From assembly GCA_002420005.1 (NCBI GenBank), contig DIHE01000160.1, forward strand, positions 35,170 through 99,169: 64,000 bases of DNA, read 5' to 3'. The notes below the pieces were generated by a model, which was not told the origin of the DNA, did no database searches, and saw nothing but the letters and a program-made list of their open reading frames with translations. This document shows positions 17,505 through 26,626 of this stretch, one piece after another; positions within the stretch are counted from its first letter, which is position 1; the number at the start of each line of letters is the position of its first letter. The DNA is from Holophagales bacterium UBA5704. Lineage in GTDB: Bacteria > Acidobacteriota > Thermoanaerobaculia > Multivoradales > UBA5704. Both the position numbers and the translations under genes were made by a program.

Positions 17505-20500
17505 TCAGAACTCTATGTCATCCGGGCAGCCCTTCGGTCCACCCAGAATCGGCGGCGGCAAGTCATCTTCCGGATGATAACCAGGCCCTCCTGCTCCTAC
17601 CGGTGTTTCGATTCCTCCATCGCCCGAGCGCCGGCGCGGCCAACGCCATTCACCCTGATAGACGAAGGCCGCCCAGTCTGCCGGAGAGCTCCACCTCGGA
17701 TCCCTGCTCATGGAGAGCTGGGCACAACGCAAAGCCTCGGCGGGTGAATTGTCGCGCGTGAGAAGGATGCGATAAAAGCGCCTCATGAGCTCGGAAGTCC
17801 CTTGGTCGCCCACCTTCCAGAGGCTGACCACAAGGCGGGGTACACCGGCGTACATGAAGCTACGCGTCAGCCCGACCAACCCCTCACCGCGCACCTCGCC
17901 ACCCAATCCCGTCTCACAGGCGCTCAGGACGGCCAGCTCTGCGGTGAGTTTCAGGTTCCGGATTTCATGCGCCAGGAGAAACCCGCCGTCCTCTCGAGAG
18001 TTTCCCTGTTCATCCACCCGCGAAAGCAGAAGACCCGACAGCTCCGGATGCCTGGAGTTGAGTAATCCATGGGTGGCGAAGTGCAGGACACGGCATTTTT
18101 CGAGATCCCTCCCTTTCGCCGTTTCCGGGTTCGCGGCGAAGCCGAGAGCCTCGAAGCGAAGCTTCTCAGGAACAAGCTCACGGATCACCTCGGCCTCATA
18201 CGCCGTGAACGGGAGACGAGGGAAGCGGGAGATGCCCAGATCGGCGGCGGTTCTCTGCAGAACGCCCCCGACTTCCTCCGGGCCGGAAGAGAGTCGACGC
18301 ACCTTGGGCAACCTCGGATAGCGCGGATCGTCCGATCCGAAGACGGGATCGGCCACCACGCCGATCCGCTTCGCCGCAAACGGAACTCTTCGTTCCTTCT
18401 GGCGCAGAATGGAAAGCACCGAGGTGGAAGGCAGGTAGACGATCTCATGATTCTCCAGGAGCGGCGAAGGCGCCCTCTTCCTCGCGGACACGCCCTCCGG
18501 AGGCAAGGTCCGAGGATCCGGGAGAGCCGCAAACGGCACGTATTCCAGAGCGCCGTCGCCGAGGATCACCAACCGGCGGGCCGTGAGCCGCGGCGCGACC
18601 TCTTGCAGGAGATAACGGCTCAGCCGGATCGCCATCTGGTCGGCGGCTCGGGTCGAGCCACGGCCCGATCGACTCCAACCGTCGTGGATCGTCCGCGCCG
18701 CCTCTTCGATCACCAGACGGCGAGGCAGGAGATGGACACTCACCTCACCGTTCTGCGGAACGTACCAGAGAAAACTGCGCTCCTCCCCGAGGGAAAACAC
18801 GAGAAGCGCCGTCCCTTTGTCGAGAATCTCGGCTCGAATCCTCGCCAGGCCAAGCGGTTCCGGCCGCAGCGAAGCAGCCGACTCAGGATTGTGGACCAGG
18901 ATTTGCCGGCGTGTCTCCTCAAGGCTGGCCAGGAGAGCTTGCTGGCGCTCGGCGAGCTCGGCAAGGCGACCTCCAGCCTCCTCCCTTTCCTCCCGTTCCG
19001 ACACCTCCTCCTCCAGCACGTTGATCTGCCGCTGCAGCTCCTTCTCCCTTTGCAGCAGGGGGCTTCCGGCGCGTACCGCGCCTCTCGCATCCGCCTCGAT
19101 CAGGAGATCGAGCAGACTGCGAGCTCGCCGCCGCTCATGAATCTCCAGCGCCTTCTCCTGCCAACGCTCTGGACCGGTCGGATTCTGTTCGTGCAGTTGG
19201 ATCAGGACATCGATGTACAGGTCGAAATACTGTTGGCGCGTCGCCAAGTAAGAGGCGCGGCGATCCGGGACGTCCGACCCGGCCCGCAGAATCTCCACAT
19301 CCGCCAGAATCTTGTCCAACCGCTCCCGGGCGGAGTGGAGATCCCCCAGATCCCTCAGCGCTCGGGCGCTGCCAAAGAGGGTCGAAACCTCGCCGCGGCG
19401 ACTGGAGCTTCCACGAAAGAGCTTCGCGGCCGTCTCGTGGCAGGCGAGCGCCTCCCGGGCGTCTCCCTTGGCATGAAAATATCGTCCGAGGTTGAGCCAC
19501 GCAAACCCCTCCCGCAGGGGGTCTTGGAGGTCCTGGTAGAGCGTCAGGGCCAGCCGGTACGCTTTTCCGGCCTCCTCCGTCTCCCCTGCGAGCAGCCGCA
19601 CCGTCCCGAGACTGGTCCAGACGGAGGCTTCGCCCCTGCGGTTGCCGGCCTTCTTGTGGATCGCGAGTGCCTGCGCAAGCATCGCTCGGGCCTCTCCGAA
19701 ACGCTGATCTCTTCGGTCCAGGTGGGCCAGGTTGGTCAAGATGGCGGCCCTGACCTCTCCCTCGCCCGCACGTTCGGCGGCAAGCAACGCCTGGCGAAGG
19801 TACCCGCGCGCCTCATCTCTCCGGTCCTGGTAGCTCGAGAGCTCGCCGAGGCCGGTCAGAGCGAGAGCTTCCTCCCGGAGGGATTCGCGGGTGGGCATCC
19901 GGCGGGCCTGCTCGAGGGCACGCCGGAAGCTCTCTTGGGCGTCCTGGACCCGCCCCTGCGCGGCCAGAGCGTTGCCGATCCGGTTGCCGGCAGCTGCTTC
20001 CAGCCAGGTCATGCCCAGATCTCGAAACAGCGGCAGGGTCGCCTCGTGAGTCTCCAGGCAACCGGGCCAGTCGTTCAATTGACAGAGTGCCTCGCCGAGG
20101 CGGTTCAGGACCAGCGCCTCATCCAGCCGCCTTCCATCCTCTCGGAACTTCGCCAAGGCCTGCCGGAGAGGTGCGATGGCCTCCTGGTTCTTGTCCAACA
20201 CCTGGCGCATCCAGCCGATCCGGTAGAGAGTCTCTGCTTCCCACGCTCGTTCGCCGGCCCGCCGCCAGAGCGCCAGAGACTCCTCGTATTTATTCAGGGC
20301 CTCACTGAACGTACGTCCCCGGCGCCGCATCTCGCCGTTCTGAAAGGCCCGCCAGGCATCGAATCGCGTCCGGTCTTCCTCGGAGGCTGCGCGGGGCTCC
20401 TCCAGCAGAATCTCGTAGCCGCCTGGAGGCGCCGTGAAATCCAGGCAGACCACGCTCAGCACATAGGTGTGCGCCGTCTCCGCTACCTCATAGACGACCT

Positions 20501-20888
20501 CCCTGCCAAGCCGCCAGTTCGGACTGTCCACCTCGGTCGGCTTTTTACGCTTCGGCCGGAGGTACCGAACCGCAACGTCCACACCCTGCTGCTCGACCAC
20601 GATCCGCGCGATCTGGCCCATGCCAAGAGAAAAGGAATAGCGGTACCCCTCCCCACCCTTCAGTGCCCCCCGCATCACCTGCCCGGGCTCGAGTCGAACC
20701 GGCGTCTCGTTCAGGAAGTGGATCTCTCGTTCCTTTTCAGGTTGCATGACTTCAACTCCCCTCGTCGACGTGGTGGTGGACGATCGGTCCAGACCGCGGC
20801 GCCAAGCCACGACACCGGCAAGCCCCAGGAGCACAAGCCCGGCGGCCAGCCCCAGGACAACCCGACGCAGGTTTCGTGTCGATGACAT
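17505..20888 (-). CDS. Membrane-anchored TPR-CHAT protease-like protein
   Basis: A 1127-residue protein. A hydrophobic anchor (about 10-29) is followed by a beta-rich, pre-peptidase-like segment (about 55-165). About ten TPR units run from 180 to 560, then a coiled-coil-like linker rich in Glu/Arg near 640-690. The CHAT domain is C-terminal, with His940 in FATHG and Cys991 in SACETG. CHAT domains are caspase-fold cysteine proteases or pseudo-enzymes related to separase. The beta segment is usual in exported CHAT proteins, so the bulk may be periplasmic; the flanking charges do not settle topology. A Pro/Gly-rich tail of about 40 residues follows the CHAT fold. It is upstream of, and probably co-transcribed with, the C25-like gene. 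Confidence 0.85.
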   Translation of the reverse strand: MSSTRNLRRVVLGLAAGLVLLGLAGVVAWRRGLDRSSTTTSTRGVEVMQPEKEREIHFLNETPVRLEPGQVMRGALKGGEGYRYSFSLGMGQIARIVVEQQGVDVAVRYLRPKRKKPTEVDSPNWRLGREVVYEVAETAHTYVLSVVCLDFTAPPGGYEILLEEPRAASEEDRTRFDAWRAFQNGEMRRRGRTFSEALNKYEESLALWRRAGERAWEAETLYRIGWMRQVLDKNQEAIAPLRQALAKFREDGRRLDEALVLNRLGEALCQLNDWPGCLETHEATLPLFRDLGMTWLEAAAGNRIGNALAAQGRVQDAQESFRRALEQARRMPTRESLREEALALTGLGELSSYQDRRDEARGYLRQALLAAERAGEGEVRAAILTNLAHLDRRDQRFGEARAMLAQALAIHKKAGNRRGEASVWTSLGTVRLLAGETEEAGKAYRLALTLYQDLQDPLREGFAWLNLGRYFHAKGDAREALACHETAAKLFRGSSSRRGEVSTLFGSARALRDLGDLHSARERLDKILADVEILRAGSDVPDRRASYLATRQQYFDLYIDVLIQLHEQNPTGPERWQEKALEIHERRRARSLLDLLIEADARGAVRAGSPLLQREKELQRQINVLEEEVSEREEREEAGGRLAELAERQQALLASLEETRRQILVHNPESAASLRPEPLGLARIRAEILDKGTALLVFSLGEERSFLWYVPQNGEVSVHLLPRRLVIEEAARTIHDGWSRSGRGSTRAADQMAIRLSRYLLQEVAPRLTARRLVILGDGALEYVPFAALPDPRTLPPEGVSARKRAPSPLLENHEIVYLPSTSVLSILRQKERRVPFAAKRIGVVADPVFGSDDPRYPRLPKVRRLSSGPEEVGGVLQRTAADLGISRFPRLPFTAYEAEVIRELVPEKLRFEALGFAANPETAKGRDLEKCRVLHFATHGLLNSRHPELSGLLLSRVDEQGNSREDGGFLLAHEIRNLKLTAELAVLSACETGLGGEVRGEGLVGLTRSFMYAGVPRLVVSLWKVGDQGTSELMRRFYRILLTRDNSPAEALRCAQLSMSRDPRWSSPADWAAFVYQGEWRWPRRRSGDGGIETPVGAGGPGYHPEDDLPPPILGGPKGCPDDIEF

Positions 20889-21044
20889 GTGGCAGCCCCA
20901 GTGTAGCTCAGGTGAACATGCCGCAGACAGTCCCCTCTCTGGTTCCCTGGTTCCGTTCCGGCCCAGGTCCCCTACAATGGGTGAGACACGGTTGTCTGGA
21001 TTCTGTTGACCCGGGCCGGTCTCGCCACGCCGTTCGGGCCTGAT

Positions 21045-21058
21045 GAGGTGGGTGCATC
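21045..21058 (+). promoter_or_regulatory. Shine-Dalgarno GAGGTG before a possible ATC start
   Basis: GAGGTG at 21045-21050 is followed after five bases by ATC (21056-21058), in frame with the CHAT-TM-FGE gene. No ATG, GTG or TTG lies between the in-frame stop at 21044 and GTG 21074. The GTG has only a weaker AGGA four bases upstream. Confidence 0.35.
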
Positions 21059-21073
21059 GAGTACCAGGATTTC

Positions 21074-22993
21074 GTGATCCAGATCGGATCTGGAAGGGCA
21101 GGGGGGCTCACCGTCCGCGTGCTTGCGTCGCCGGCCGGGGAAGGAGAGGCTCCGTTCCGGCTCCCTGCAGCGTCCGCCGAGTGGCTCCGGACCCGCGCCG
21201 ATCTCTGCCGCGGCCGGCATCTCTCCGTGGACCAAGGGGCACCCGGGACCCCGGCTCCCCGCCAGGTCGGCGAGGCTCTGTTCCGGACTCTCTTCGCCGG
21301 GCAGGTGGGCCTCCTGTTCGCCGAAAGCCGCGGCACCCTCTCTCCTCAAGGGGAGGGCCTCCGGCTGCGCCTGCGCTTCCGCCTCGATCCGGCTGACCCG
21401 CGGCTCACCCTCCTTCACGGCCTCCCCTGGGAGCTTCTCTGTGAGCCCGAGACCCGCGACTTCCTCGCTCTGAGCCGGCGGACTCCGGTCGTCCGCTCTC
21501 TCGACGTGCCCCGCGCCGTTCCCCCTCTCCCCCCGCCTTCCGAGCTGCGCCTTCTCGTGGCGATGGCCGATGCCCCCGGCCATCCTCTCGACCTGCAACG
21601 CGAGCGGCGCCTCCTGGAGAAGGCCTGGGCAGGTGTCCCGGGCATCGAGATCCTCGACCTCGCCCGAACCGGGATCGCGGCTTTGCGCGAGACCCTGCTG
21701 GCCGCACCCGTCCATGTCCTTCATCTCATGGGGCACGGGGAGATCGATCCGGCGACGCAGGCAGGCACTCTCGTGTTCACCGGGCCGGAGGGCTCCCCGC
21801 TCGCCGTGACGGGCGAAACCCTGGCCCATCTCCTCAAGGACTTTCCGGCTCTCCGGTTGGTCTTCCTCAACGCCTGCGACACCGGCCGAGTCGCGGCCGG
21901 GCCGGAGACCGATCCGTTCTCGGGCGTGGCCACCGCTCTCGTTCTGGGCGGCATCCCGGCGGTTGTGGCCATGCAGCTTCCGGTGGCCGACACCGCCGCC
22001 ATCGCCTTCAGCCGCACGGTGTATGAGCGTCTGGCACTGGGTGATCCTCTCGATGCCGCCGTGACCGAGGGCCGGCAGGCGATCCATGCCCTGTATCCGG
22101 ACACCGCCGAATGGGCGATCCCCATCTTGTTCACGCGGATTGCCGACGGCCGGATCTTCGCGCCGGGCTCCGCCACGCCTCCTCCGGCGGCACCCCCAGA
22201 AGCCGCGGCAGCCCGGCTGCCGAGACCACTGCGGCGGCCGTGGCTTCCGTTTCCGCGAGCGCGATGGCTCGCCGCGGAAGCCTTCCTGCTGGCGCTCGCC
22301 GTTCTGCTCCTTTTCGTGCACAAGACACCCGATCCTCCCCTCCAGATCGAGCGTGTCTGGCTGGGAAGCTTCTGGATCGCCCGCTACGAAGTGAGCAACC
22401 GGGAGCTCCTTCGCTTTGTGGAACAGAATCCCCAGTGGCGGCGCGACCGCATCCCCCGGGAGTTCCAGGATGGGGATTACCTCCTCCATTGGACCTCCCC
22501 CATCGCGTACTCCTCCGGGATCTCCGATCACCCGGCCACCCATGTCTCCTGGCACGCCGCTCAGGCTTTTTGCCGCTGGGCCGGCGGAGAGTTGCCCACC
22601 CGGGACGAATGGCAACGGGCCGCCCACGCAGCTGATACCGCCTACCCTTGGGGACCGGCGGATCTCTCTGGTCCGGCGCGGATGAATTTCTGCGATGTCG
22701 CGTGCCGAGGGGATCAGCGAAGCGTCAACCCGAGGACTCCCGAGCTGAACGACCTCCATCCCGGCACAGCCCCGGTCACCGCGTTCCCCGGCGGCCGGAC
22801 GCGCGAGGGCGTCTTCAACCTGAGTGGCAATGTCTGGGAGTGGTGTCTCGATGCGTCCTCCACCGAACGTGTCACCATGGGAGGGTCGTATTCCGCGACC
22901 TTCGAAGAATGCACGACCACCGAACCGAGCTGGGAGCCCCCCAACCTGTGCGCGGCTGATGGGGGCTTCCGCTGCGTATGGCACCTGAAATGA
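21074..22993 (+). CDS. CHAT-transmembrane-FGE (sulfatase-modifying-like) fusion
   Basis: At least 639 residues. A CHAT domain (about 1-360, His221 in LMGHG, Cys268 in NACDTG) is followed by a Pro/Ala linker, one transmembrane segment (about 397-415) and a C-terminal formylglycine-generating-enzyme-like domain (about 427-639). The latter shows family features such as YEVSN, HVSWHAAQAFCRWAGG, LPTRDEWQ and NLSGNVWEW. The CHAT half should be cytoplasmic and the FGE-like half periplasmic. The annotated start is GTG 21074. However, the six codons before it read IEYQDF, matching the usual CHAT N-terminus, and begin with ATC at 21056 behind a well-spaced GAGGTG. Its stop overlaps the OmpA-like gene. 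Confidence 0.8.
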   Translation: MIQIGSGRAGGLTVRVLASPAGEGEAPFRLPAASAEWLRTRADLCRGRHLSVDQGAPGTPAPRQVGEALFRTLFAGQVGLLFAESRGTLSPQGEGLRLRLRFRLDPADPRLTLLHGLPWELLCEPETRDFLALSRRTPVVRSLDVPRAVPPLPPPSELRLLVAMADAPGHPLDLQRERRLLEKAWAGVPGIEILDLARTGIAALRETLLAAPVHVLHLMGHGEIDPATQAGTLVFTGPEGSPLAVTGETLAHLLKDFPALRLVFLNACDTGRVAAGPETDPFSGVATALVLGGIPAVVAMQLPVADTAAIAFSRTVYERLALGDPLDAAVTEGRQAIHALYPDTAEWAIPILFTRIADGRIFAPGSATPPPAAPPEAAAARLPRPLRRPWLPFPRARWLAAEAFLLALAVLLLFVHKTPDPPLQIERVWLGSFWIARYEVSNRELLRFVEQNPQWRRDRIPREFQDGDYLLHWTSPIAYSSGISDHPATHVSWHAAQAFCRWAGGELPTRDEWQRAAHAADTAYPWGPADLSGPARMNFCDVACRGDQRSVNPRTPELNDLHPGTAPVTAFPGGRTREGVFNLSGNVWEWCLDASSTERVTMGGSYSATFEECTTTEPSWEPPNLCAADGGFRCVWHLK

Positions 22994-23955
22994 CAGACGG
23001 TTCCGCCCGGCTCGCCGCGACCATCGGCCTCCTGCTCCTTCTTTCCGGCCTTCTCTTCTGGGAGACGACCGCTGCCGCCCGTAGGCTTCGCGACCGCGAG
23101 GACGTGCGCCGCCGGGTGACGGCCGCCCTCGCCGAGCGCGAGCCGGAGCGCGCCGCGGCACTCTTCCGCCATGCGCGTACATTCGACGCCGCCTACGCCG
23201 CCTGCCAGGAAGGCAGACGCCTGGAGAGGCAGGGACACTTCGCCGAGGCCGCCGAGAGCTACCGCATCTGCAAGGATGCGGATCCCGAGCTCCTGGCGGC
23301 CCACCTGGCCTGGGCCGAAGCCGTCCTTCACTCTCAGGGCAAAGCGGTCTATTCGGACCTCCGCGCGCACCTGCTCGAGCTCCTCGAGACCCGGCGGGGA
23401 TCATCCACCGATCCGGAGACCCTTCAGTCCATCAAGGACCTGACCCTAGACCTCGAGGAGCTGCTGACGGCCGACGCCCCCCAGGAGCACCTCGGGACGT
23501 GGACCGTCGAGGACCTTGTGGAGGTCCTGACCCGGAGCCACTCCCGCGGCACTTCGCGCTACGAAGGTCCGCGCGTCCCCTTGCGGCTCGGCTTCCGCCC
23601 GGGAGGCGCGGCGCTCGGCGCCGCCGCCGAGGAACAGCTCCGCGACGTCGCCACAGCGCTTCGCAGGGGCCGCCTCGCCAAGGCCGACCTCGAAATCGAA
23701 GGACATACGGATGGGGTCGAAGCCCCCACCGAGGCCGAGCGGCGAGCGCTGGGGCTGCGCCGCGCAGGGGCGGTCCAGGACGCCCTGGTCCGGTTCGGCA
23801 TCGCACGCGGTCGCCTGCGGATCACCTCCCTCGGAAGCAGGTACCCGCTGGCCTCCAACGAGAGCCTCCCCGGCCGCGACGCCAACCGCCGGGTCGAGCT
23901 GCTCAATCTGGATGAAGGTACGCCGGTTTGGCGGGATGTGCGGGAAGGGCGGTGA
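22990..23955 (+). CDS. OmpA-family peptidoglycan-binding membrane protein
   Basis: A 321-residue protein. An N-terminal membrane anchor (about 9-24) is followed by a helical, TPR-like segment (about 55-125) and a C-terminal OmpA-like domain from about 190. That domain carries EIEGHTDG, RRALGLRRAGAVQDAL and the ending DANRRVELL, the signature of peptidoglycan (diaminopimelate) binding. The ATG at 22990 overlaps the stop of the CHAT-TM-FGE gene in an ATGA junction, so the two are translationally coupled; ATG 22978 is an alternative. The pairing suggests an envelope complex tethered to the cell wall (inference). Confidence 0.85.
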   Translation: MTDGSARLAATIGLLLLLSGLLFWETTAAARRLRDREDVRRRVTAALAEREPERAAALFRHARTFDAAYAACQEGRRLERQGHFAEAAESYRICKDADPELLAAHLAWAEAVLHSQGKAVYSDLRAHLLELLETRRGSSTDPETLQSIKDLTLDLEELLTADAPQEHLGTWTVEDLVEVLTRSHSRGTSRYEGPRVPLRLGFRPGGAALGAAAEEQLRDVATALRRGRLAKADLEIEGHTDGVEAPTEAERRALGLRRAGAVQDALVRFGIARGRLRITSLGSRYPLASNESLPGRDANRRVELLNLDEGTPVWRDVREGR

Positions 23956-23968
23956 AAGAGGAGGACGT

Positions 23969-26455
23969 TCATCGCCCGGCCGAAGCGCGACCGCCATGGA
24001 GAGAAAAAATATCCGCTGCCAAACGGTCCAGAAAGACCTGCCGATCAAGGCCGATCTCCAACCAATGCGCATCGCGAAACTGCCGAGGAACATCACACTC
24101 ATCGAGCTTCACGGGAAGAACGAACGTATCATGCAGAGGTCTGAGCCGGGCGACATCCAGAATTCTACGGATCTCCCTCTGGACATACCCGGACTTCGCG
24201 ATCGACCGCGTCGAAAGGCAAACGATCGCAAAATCCGAACGCGTGATCGCGTCGTCGATTCTATCTTCGAATTTATCTCCAATGCGTAACGATTCCTTGT
24301 CTTTCCATACGTCGATCCCGCGCTGCATCAGCCCGCGAGCAATCCACTCCGCAGCCTCCGCATCCTCCGTCGCGTAGGAGAGGAAGACTCTCGGTCGCCC
24401 TCCTGCCTCGGAGGTGAACCTCCCCGCCGGGCGCAGGAGATCTTGATAAAGATCAACGAGATCTCCCTTTGCCTCCTCCAGGAGCTCTCGCACATGGATC
24501 TTGCGGGGTTCCAGCCGAAGCTGACGGTCACAATCGACAAGCAGCAACCCGCAGTAGAGATCTCTCGGAAGACCACGTAGGCCAGAGAATCGGAAATCTG
24601 CAATCAAAAACCCTTGCGGCTCGTTCCCTGCCCCCTCTTCGAGCCCATTGACGCGATAGCCGACCATTCCGACCTCGCCTTCGCCGGCCTCGATCTTCTC
24701 GACGGAAAGTTTCTCCCCGGCCGAGGCTCTGAGGGGAATCCAACGATACGAGTCTGCGGGGCGGGGCAGAGTGCTCGCGGGATCTCGATAACCCACCAGA
24801 ATCGTCCGTAAGCCCGAGCCAGCGAAGACGGCGATCATGACGCTCACCCTTTCCTCTCCTACAAGGATGCTGGCGTTTTGGCGGACTCGTTCCAAGTCGG
24901 CATCCGCAGGACGGGAAAAGATCGCAGCGTCAGGCACCTCTCCAATGGCCTGCAGAAATCCACGAACATCACCGGTTTCCAGAAGATATTGCGCACGCGC
25001 CTTCTTGACATCGGTTCTCTCCGGTGCCAGCTTGACCGCAGCATCACAGTAGACCCGTGCCCTCGCGCAGTCGTTCATGGCGAGAGAAGTCTTGAAGGCG
25101 TTGAGGAAGGCCTCGACGGTATAAGGGTGTCTCTCGATGAATTCATCGAAGGTCTCCAGTGCCTCGGAATATTTTCCTTCGAGATAGAGGAGGTATCCAA
25201 GGTTCAAGAGATACTGCGGATCTCCTCCCTGCTTCACCAGCGCATCCATCTGCTCGCGCGCGGCTCGAAAGTCTTCGAGAAGAAAGCGCGCCACCGCTCT
25301 GCGGAAAAGGGCCTCCTGCGCGGGCAGTGATCCCACCGTCCCCTCGGCGAGCTTCTGGGCCACGGAATCGGTACGCGAGACGCTGCTCCGCCAGAGCTGC
25401 CCATCCGGAGCCCGTACATACAGCACCGGGCTTGCGAACGTGGGAATCACCAACGAGTCCTCGAACGACTTGTCCTGCATGAGAGCCCCTCGGGCTCGTG
25501 CGAGTGCCACCTCGACATTTCCGTTCTGCGGCCCCCTCACCAGCTCGGAGTAGAACGTCTCCGCGAAAATCATGGCTTCCGAGTTCTTGATCGCGGTCTG
25601 CATGGCGATCACCGCGGGGACTCCTCGCTGCAGCAGTTGTGCGGCCGTTCCGGCAAAGATTTCAGTCGCCGATCGGGCGGCACCCTCACAGGAATTCAGA
25701 ACCACCAAGCGGACGGATGGATGATCGAGGAAGATCTGGGCGAAGACTCCGGCGGGTACAGGATCTGACTGCCCTTCCCCCGGATCGTTGAGGTAGATCA
25801 CTGCTTCACCGTTCCGGAAACCTCCGTGCCCTGCGTAGTGAATCAGGTGGTACTGGCGCTCTCGGAGCGCTCTACGCACAGACTCCCTGGTCACCAGGCC
25901 GGTCAGCCTTTCGACCGTGGCCACTCGACGCAGGTGCTCCTCCAGACGAGCCACCTCTGGATCTGTGATGAGCCCGAGGCCCGGAGGAGCGATGACGAGA
26001 GCCTGGAGCTCCTGCGGGCAGGCGATCGACCGGATCGGCTCGAGCAGAGACAGTGTCCGGCTGACGGGCGACTTGGGAGAAGTGGCCAAAAAGAGGCCAC
26101 GATGCGAGTCGTACAGCATCTCCCAGGGAAGGACCGTCAACTCTGGCGGCTCAATCCGCAGGACGATGCGCAACCCTCGATCCTCTTGCGCCAGAGCTTC
26201 CCCAAGAGCCGACCGGAACAGCCCGCCGACCTTGCCTGAGAAGAGGAGCTCGAAGAGCGCCGAGCCCGAGGCCTTCAACTCTGAGAGGAGGACAGGCCTC
26301 GCCAGGAGTGCTGCCAAGGTCTCCACGGGAGGGGCGGAAGGGGCGAACGCCCGGAGCTCTTCCGTGTGCCCCTGGCGGTCGGAGGCCGCCGCAATCCGAT
26401 AGGCGGCCGGCGACCCGGTGGCGGAGATCGTCAGCTCGAGGGATCTGAATTCCAT
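23969..26455 (-). CDS. CHAT-TPR-TIR domain protein
   Basis: An 828-residue protein with two potential effector domains. The CHAT domain is at about 1-350 (His210 in YAGHG, Cys256 in NSCEG). TPR-like helices occupy about 380-500. An unassigned region spans 510-685. A TIR domain occupies about 687-815, starting RVFLSYAT and containing WKDKESLRIGD and the box SGYVQREI, where Glu761 is at the position of the NADase catalytic Glu. Bacterial TIR domains commonly cleave NAD+ or make cyclic ADP-ribose signals in anti-phage defence. There is no signal peptide or membrane segment, so it is cytoplasmic. It is a single gene, convergent with the OmpA gene (13 bases apart) and divergent from the CHAT-TM gene. 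I see no clear ribosome site. Confidence 0.85.
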   Translation of the reverse strand: MEFRSLELTISATGSPAAYRIAAASDRQGHTEELRAFAPSAPPVETLAALLARPVLLSELKASGSALFELLFSGKVGGLFRSALGEALAQEDRGLRIVLRIEPPELTVLPWEMLYDSHRGLFLATSPKSPVSRTLSLLEPIRSIACPQELQALVIAPPGLGLITDPEVARLEEHLRRVATVERLTGLVTRESVRRALRERQYHLIHYAGHGGFRNGEAVIYLNDPGEGQSDPVPAGVFAQIFLDHPSVRLVVLNSCEGAARSATEIFAGTAAQLLQRGVPAVIAMQTAIKNSEAMIFAETFYSELVRGPQNGNVEVALARARGALMQDKSFEDSLVIPTFASPVLYVRAPDGQLWRSSVSRTDSVAQKLAEGTVGSLPAQEALFRRAVARFLLEDFRAAREQMDALVKQGGDPQYLLNLGYLLYLEGKYSEALETFDEFIERHPYTVEAFLNAFKTSLAMNDCARARVYCDAAVKLAPERTDVKKARAQYLLETGDVRGFLQAIGEVPDAAIFSRPADADLERVRQNASILVGEERVSVMIAVFAGSGLRTILVGYRDPASTLPRPADSYRWIPLRASAGEKLSVEKIEAGEGEVGMVGYRVNGLEEGAGNEPQGFLIADFRFSGLRGLPRDLYCGLLLVDCDRQLRLEPRKIHVRELLEEAKGDLVDLYQDLLRPAGRFTSEAGGRPRVFLSYATEDAEAAEWIARGLMQRGIDVWKDKESLRIGDKFEDRIDDAITRSDFAIVCLSTRSIAKSGYVQREIRRILDVARLRPLHDTFVLPVKLDECDVPRQFRDAHWLEIGLDRQVFLDRLAADIFSLHGGRASAGR

Positions 26456-26480
26456 AGATACGAATCAGGGTCGGCTCATC

Positions 26481-26486
26481 ATCATA
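26481..26486 (-). promoter_or_regulatory. Candidate -10 box of the CHAT-TPR-TIR gene
   Basis: On the minus strand this reads TATGAT, one mismatch from the sigma-70 -10 consensus, 25 bases before the start codon. No good -35 element is seen at 16-18 bases upstream. Confidence 0.25.
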
Positions 26487-26520
26487 CAGGACCGAGCGCC
26501 AGTCCGAGAAAGCTCCCCGC

Positions 26521-26540
26521 AGCCTCTTCCAGAAGAGGCT
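26521..26540. promoter_or_regulatory. 20-bp palindrome between divergent CHAT genes
   Basis: AGCCTCTT / AAGAGGCT is a perfect 8-bp inverted repeat around CCAG. It lies midway in the 171-base divergent gap between the CHAT-TPR-TIR and CHAT-TM genes. The position suits an operator controlling both, but it could simply form a hairpin. Confidence 0.3.
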
Positions 26541-26626
26541 CCTCAACACTCCACACTCTCTCCGTGTCTCAACCAGCAAGCTGTCCCCCGGGCAGCCAGG
26601 AGCCATTCGGGGATCAGGAGAGACAC

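Noticed and set aside
22978..22993. ATG 22978 as the OmpA-like start
   Set aside because: ATG 22990 gives the usual 4-base ATGA overlap with the CHAT-TM-FGE stop. The upstream ATG only adds four residues.
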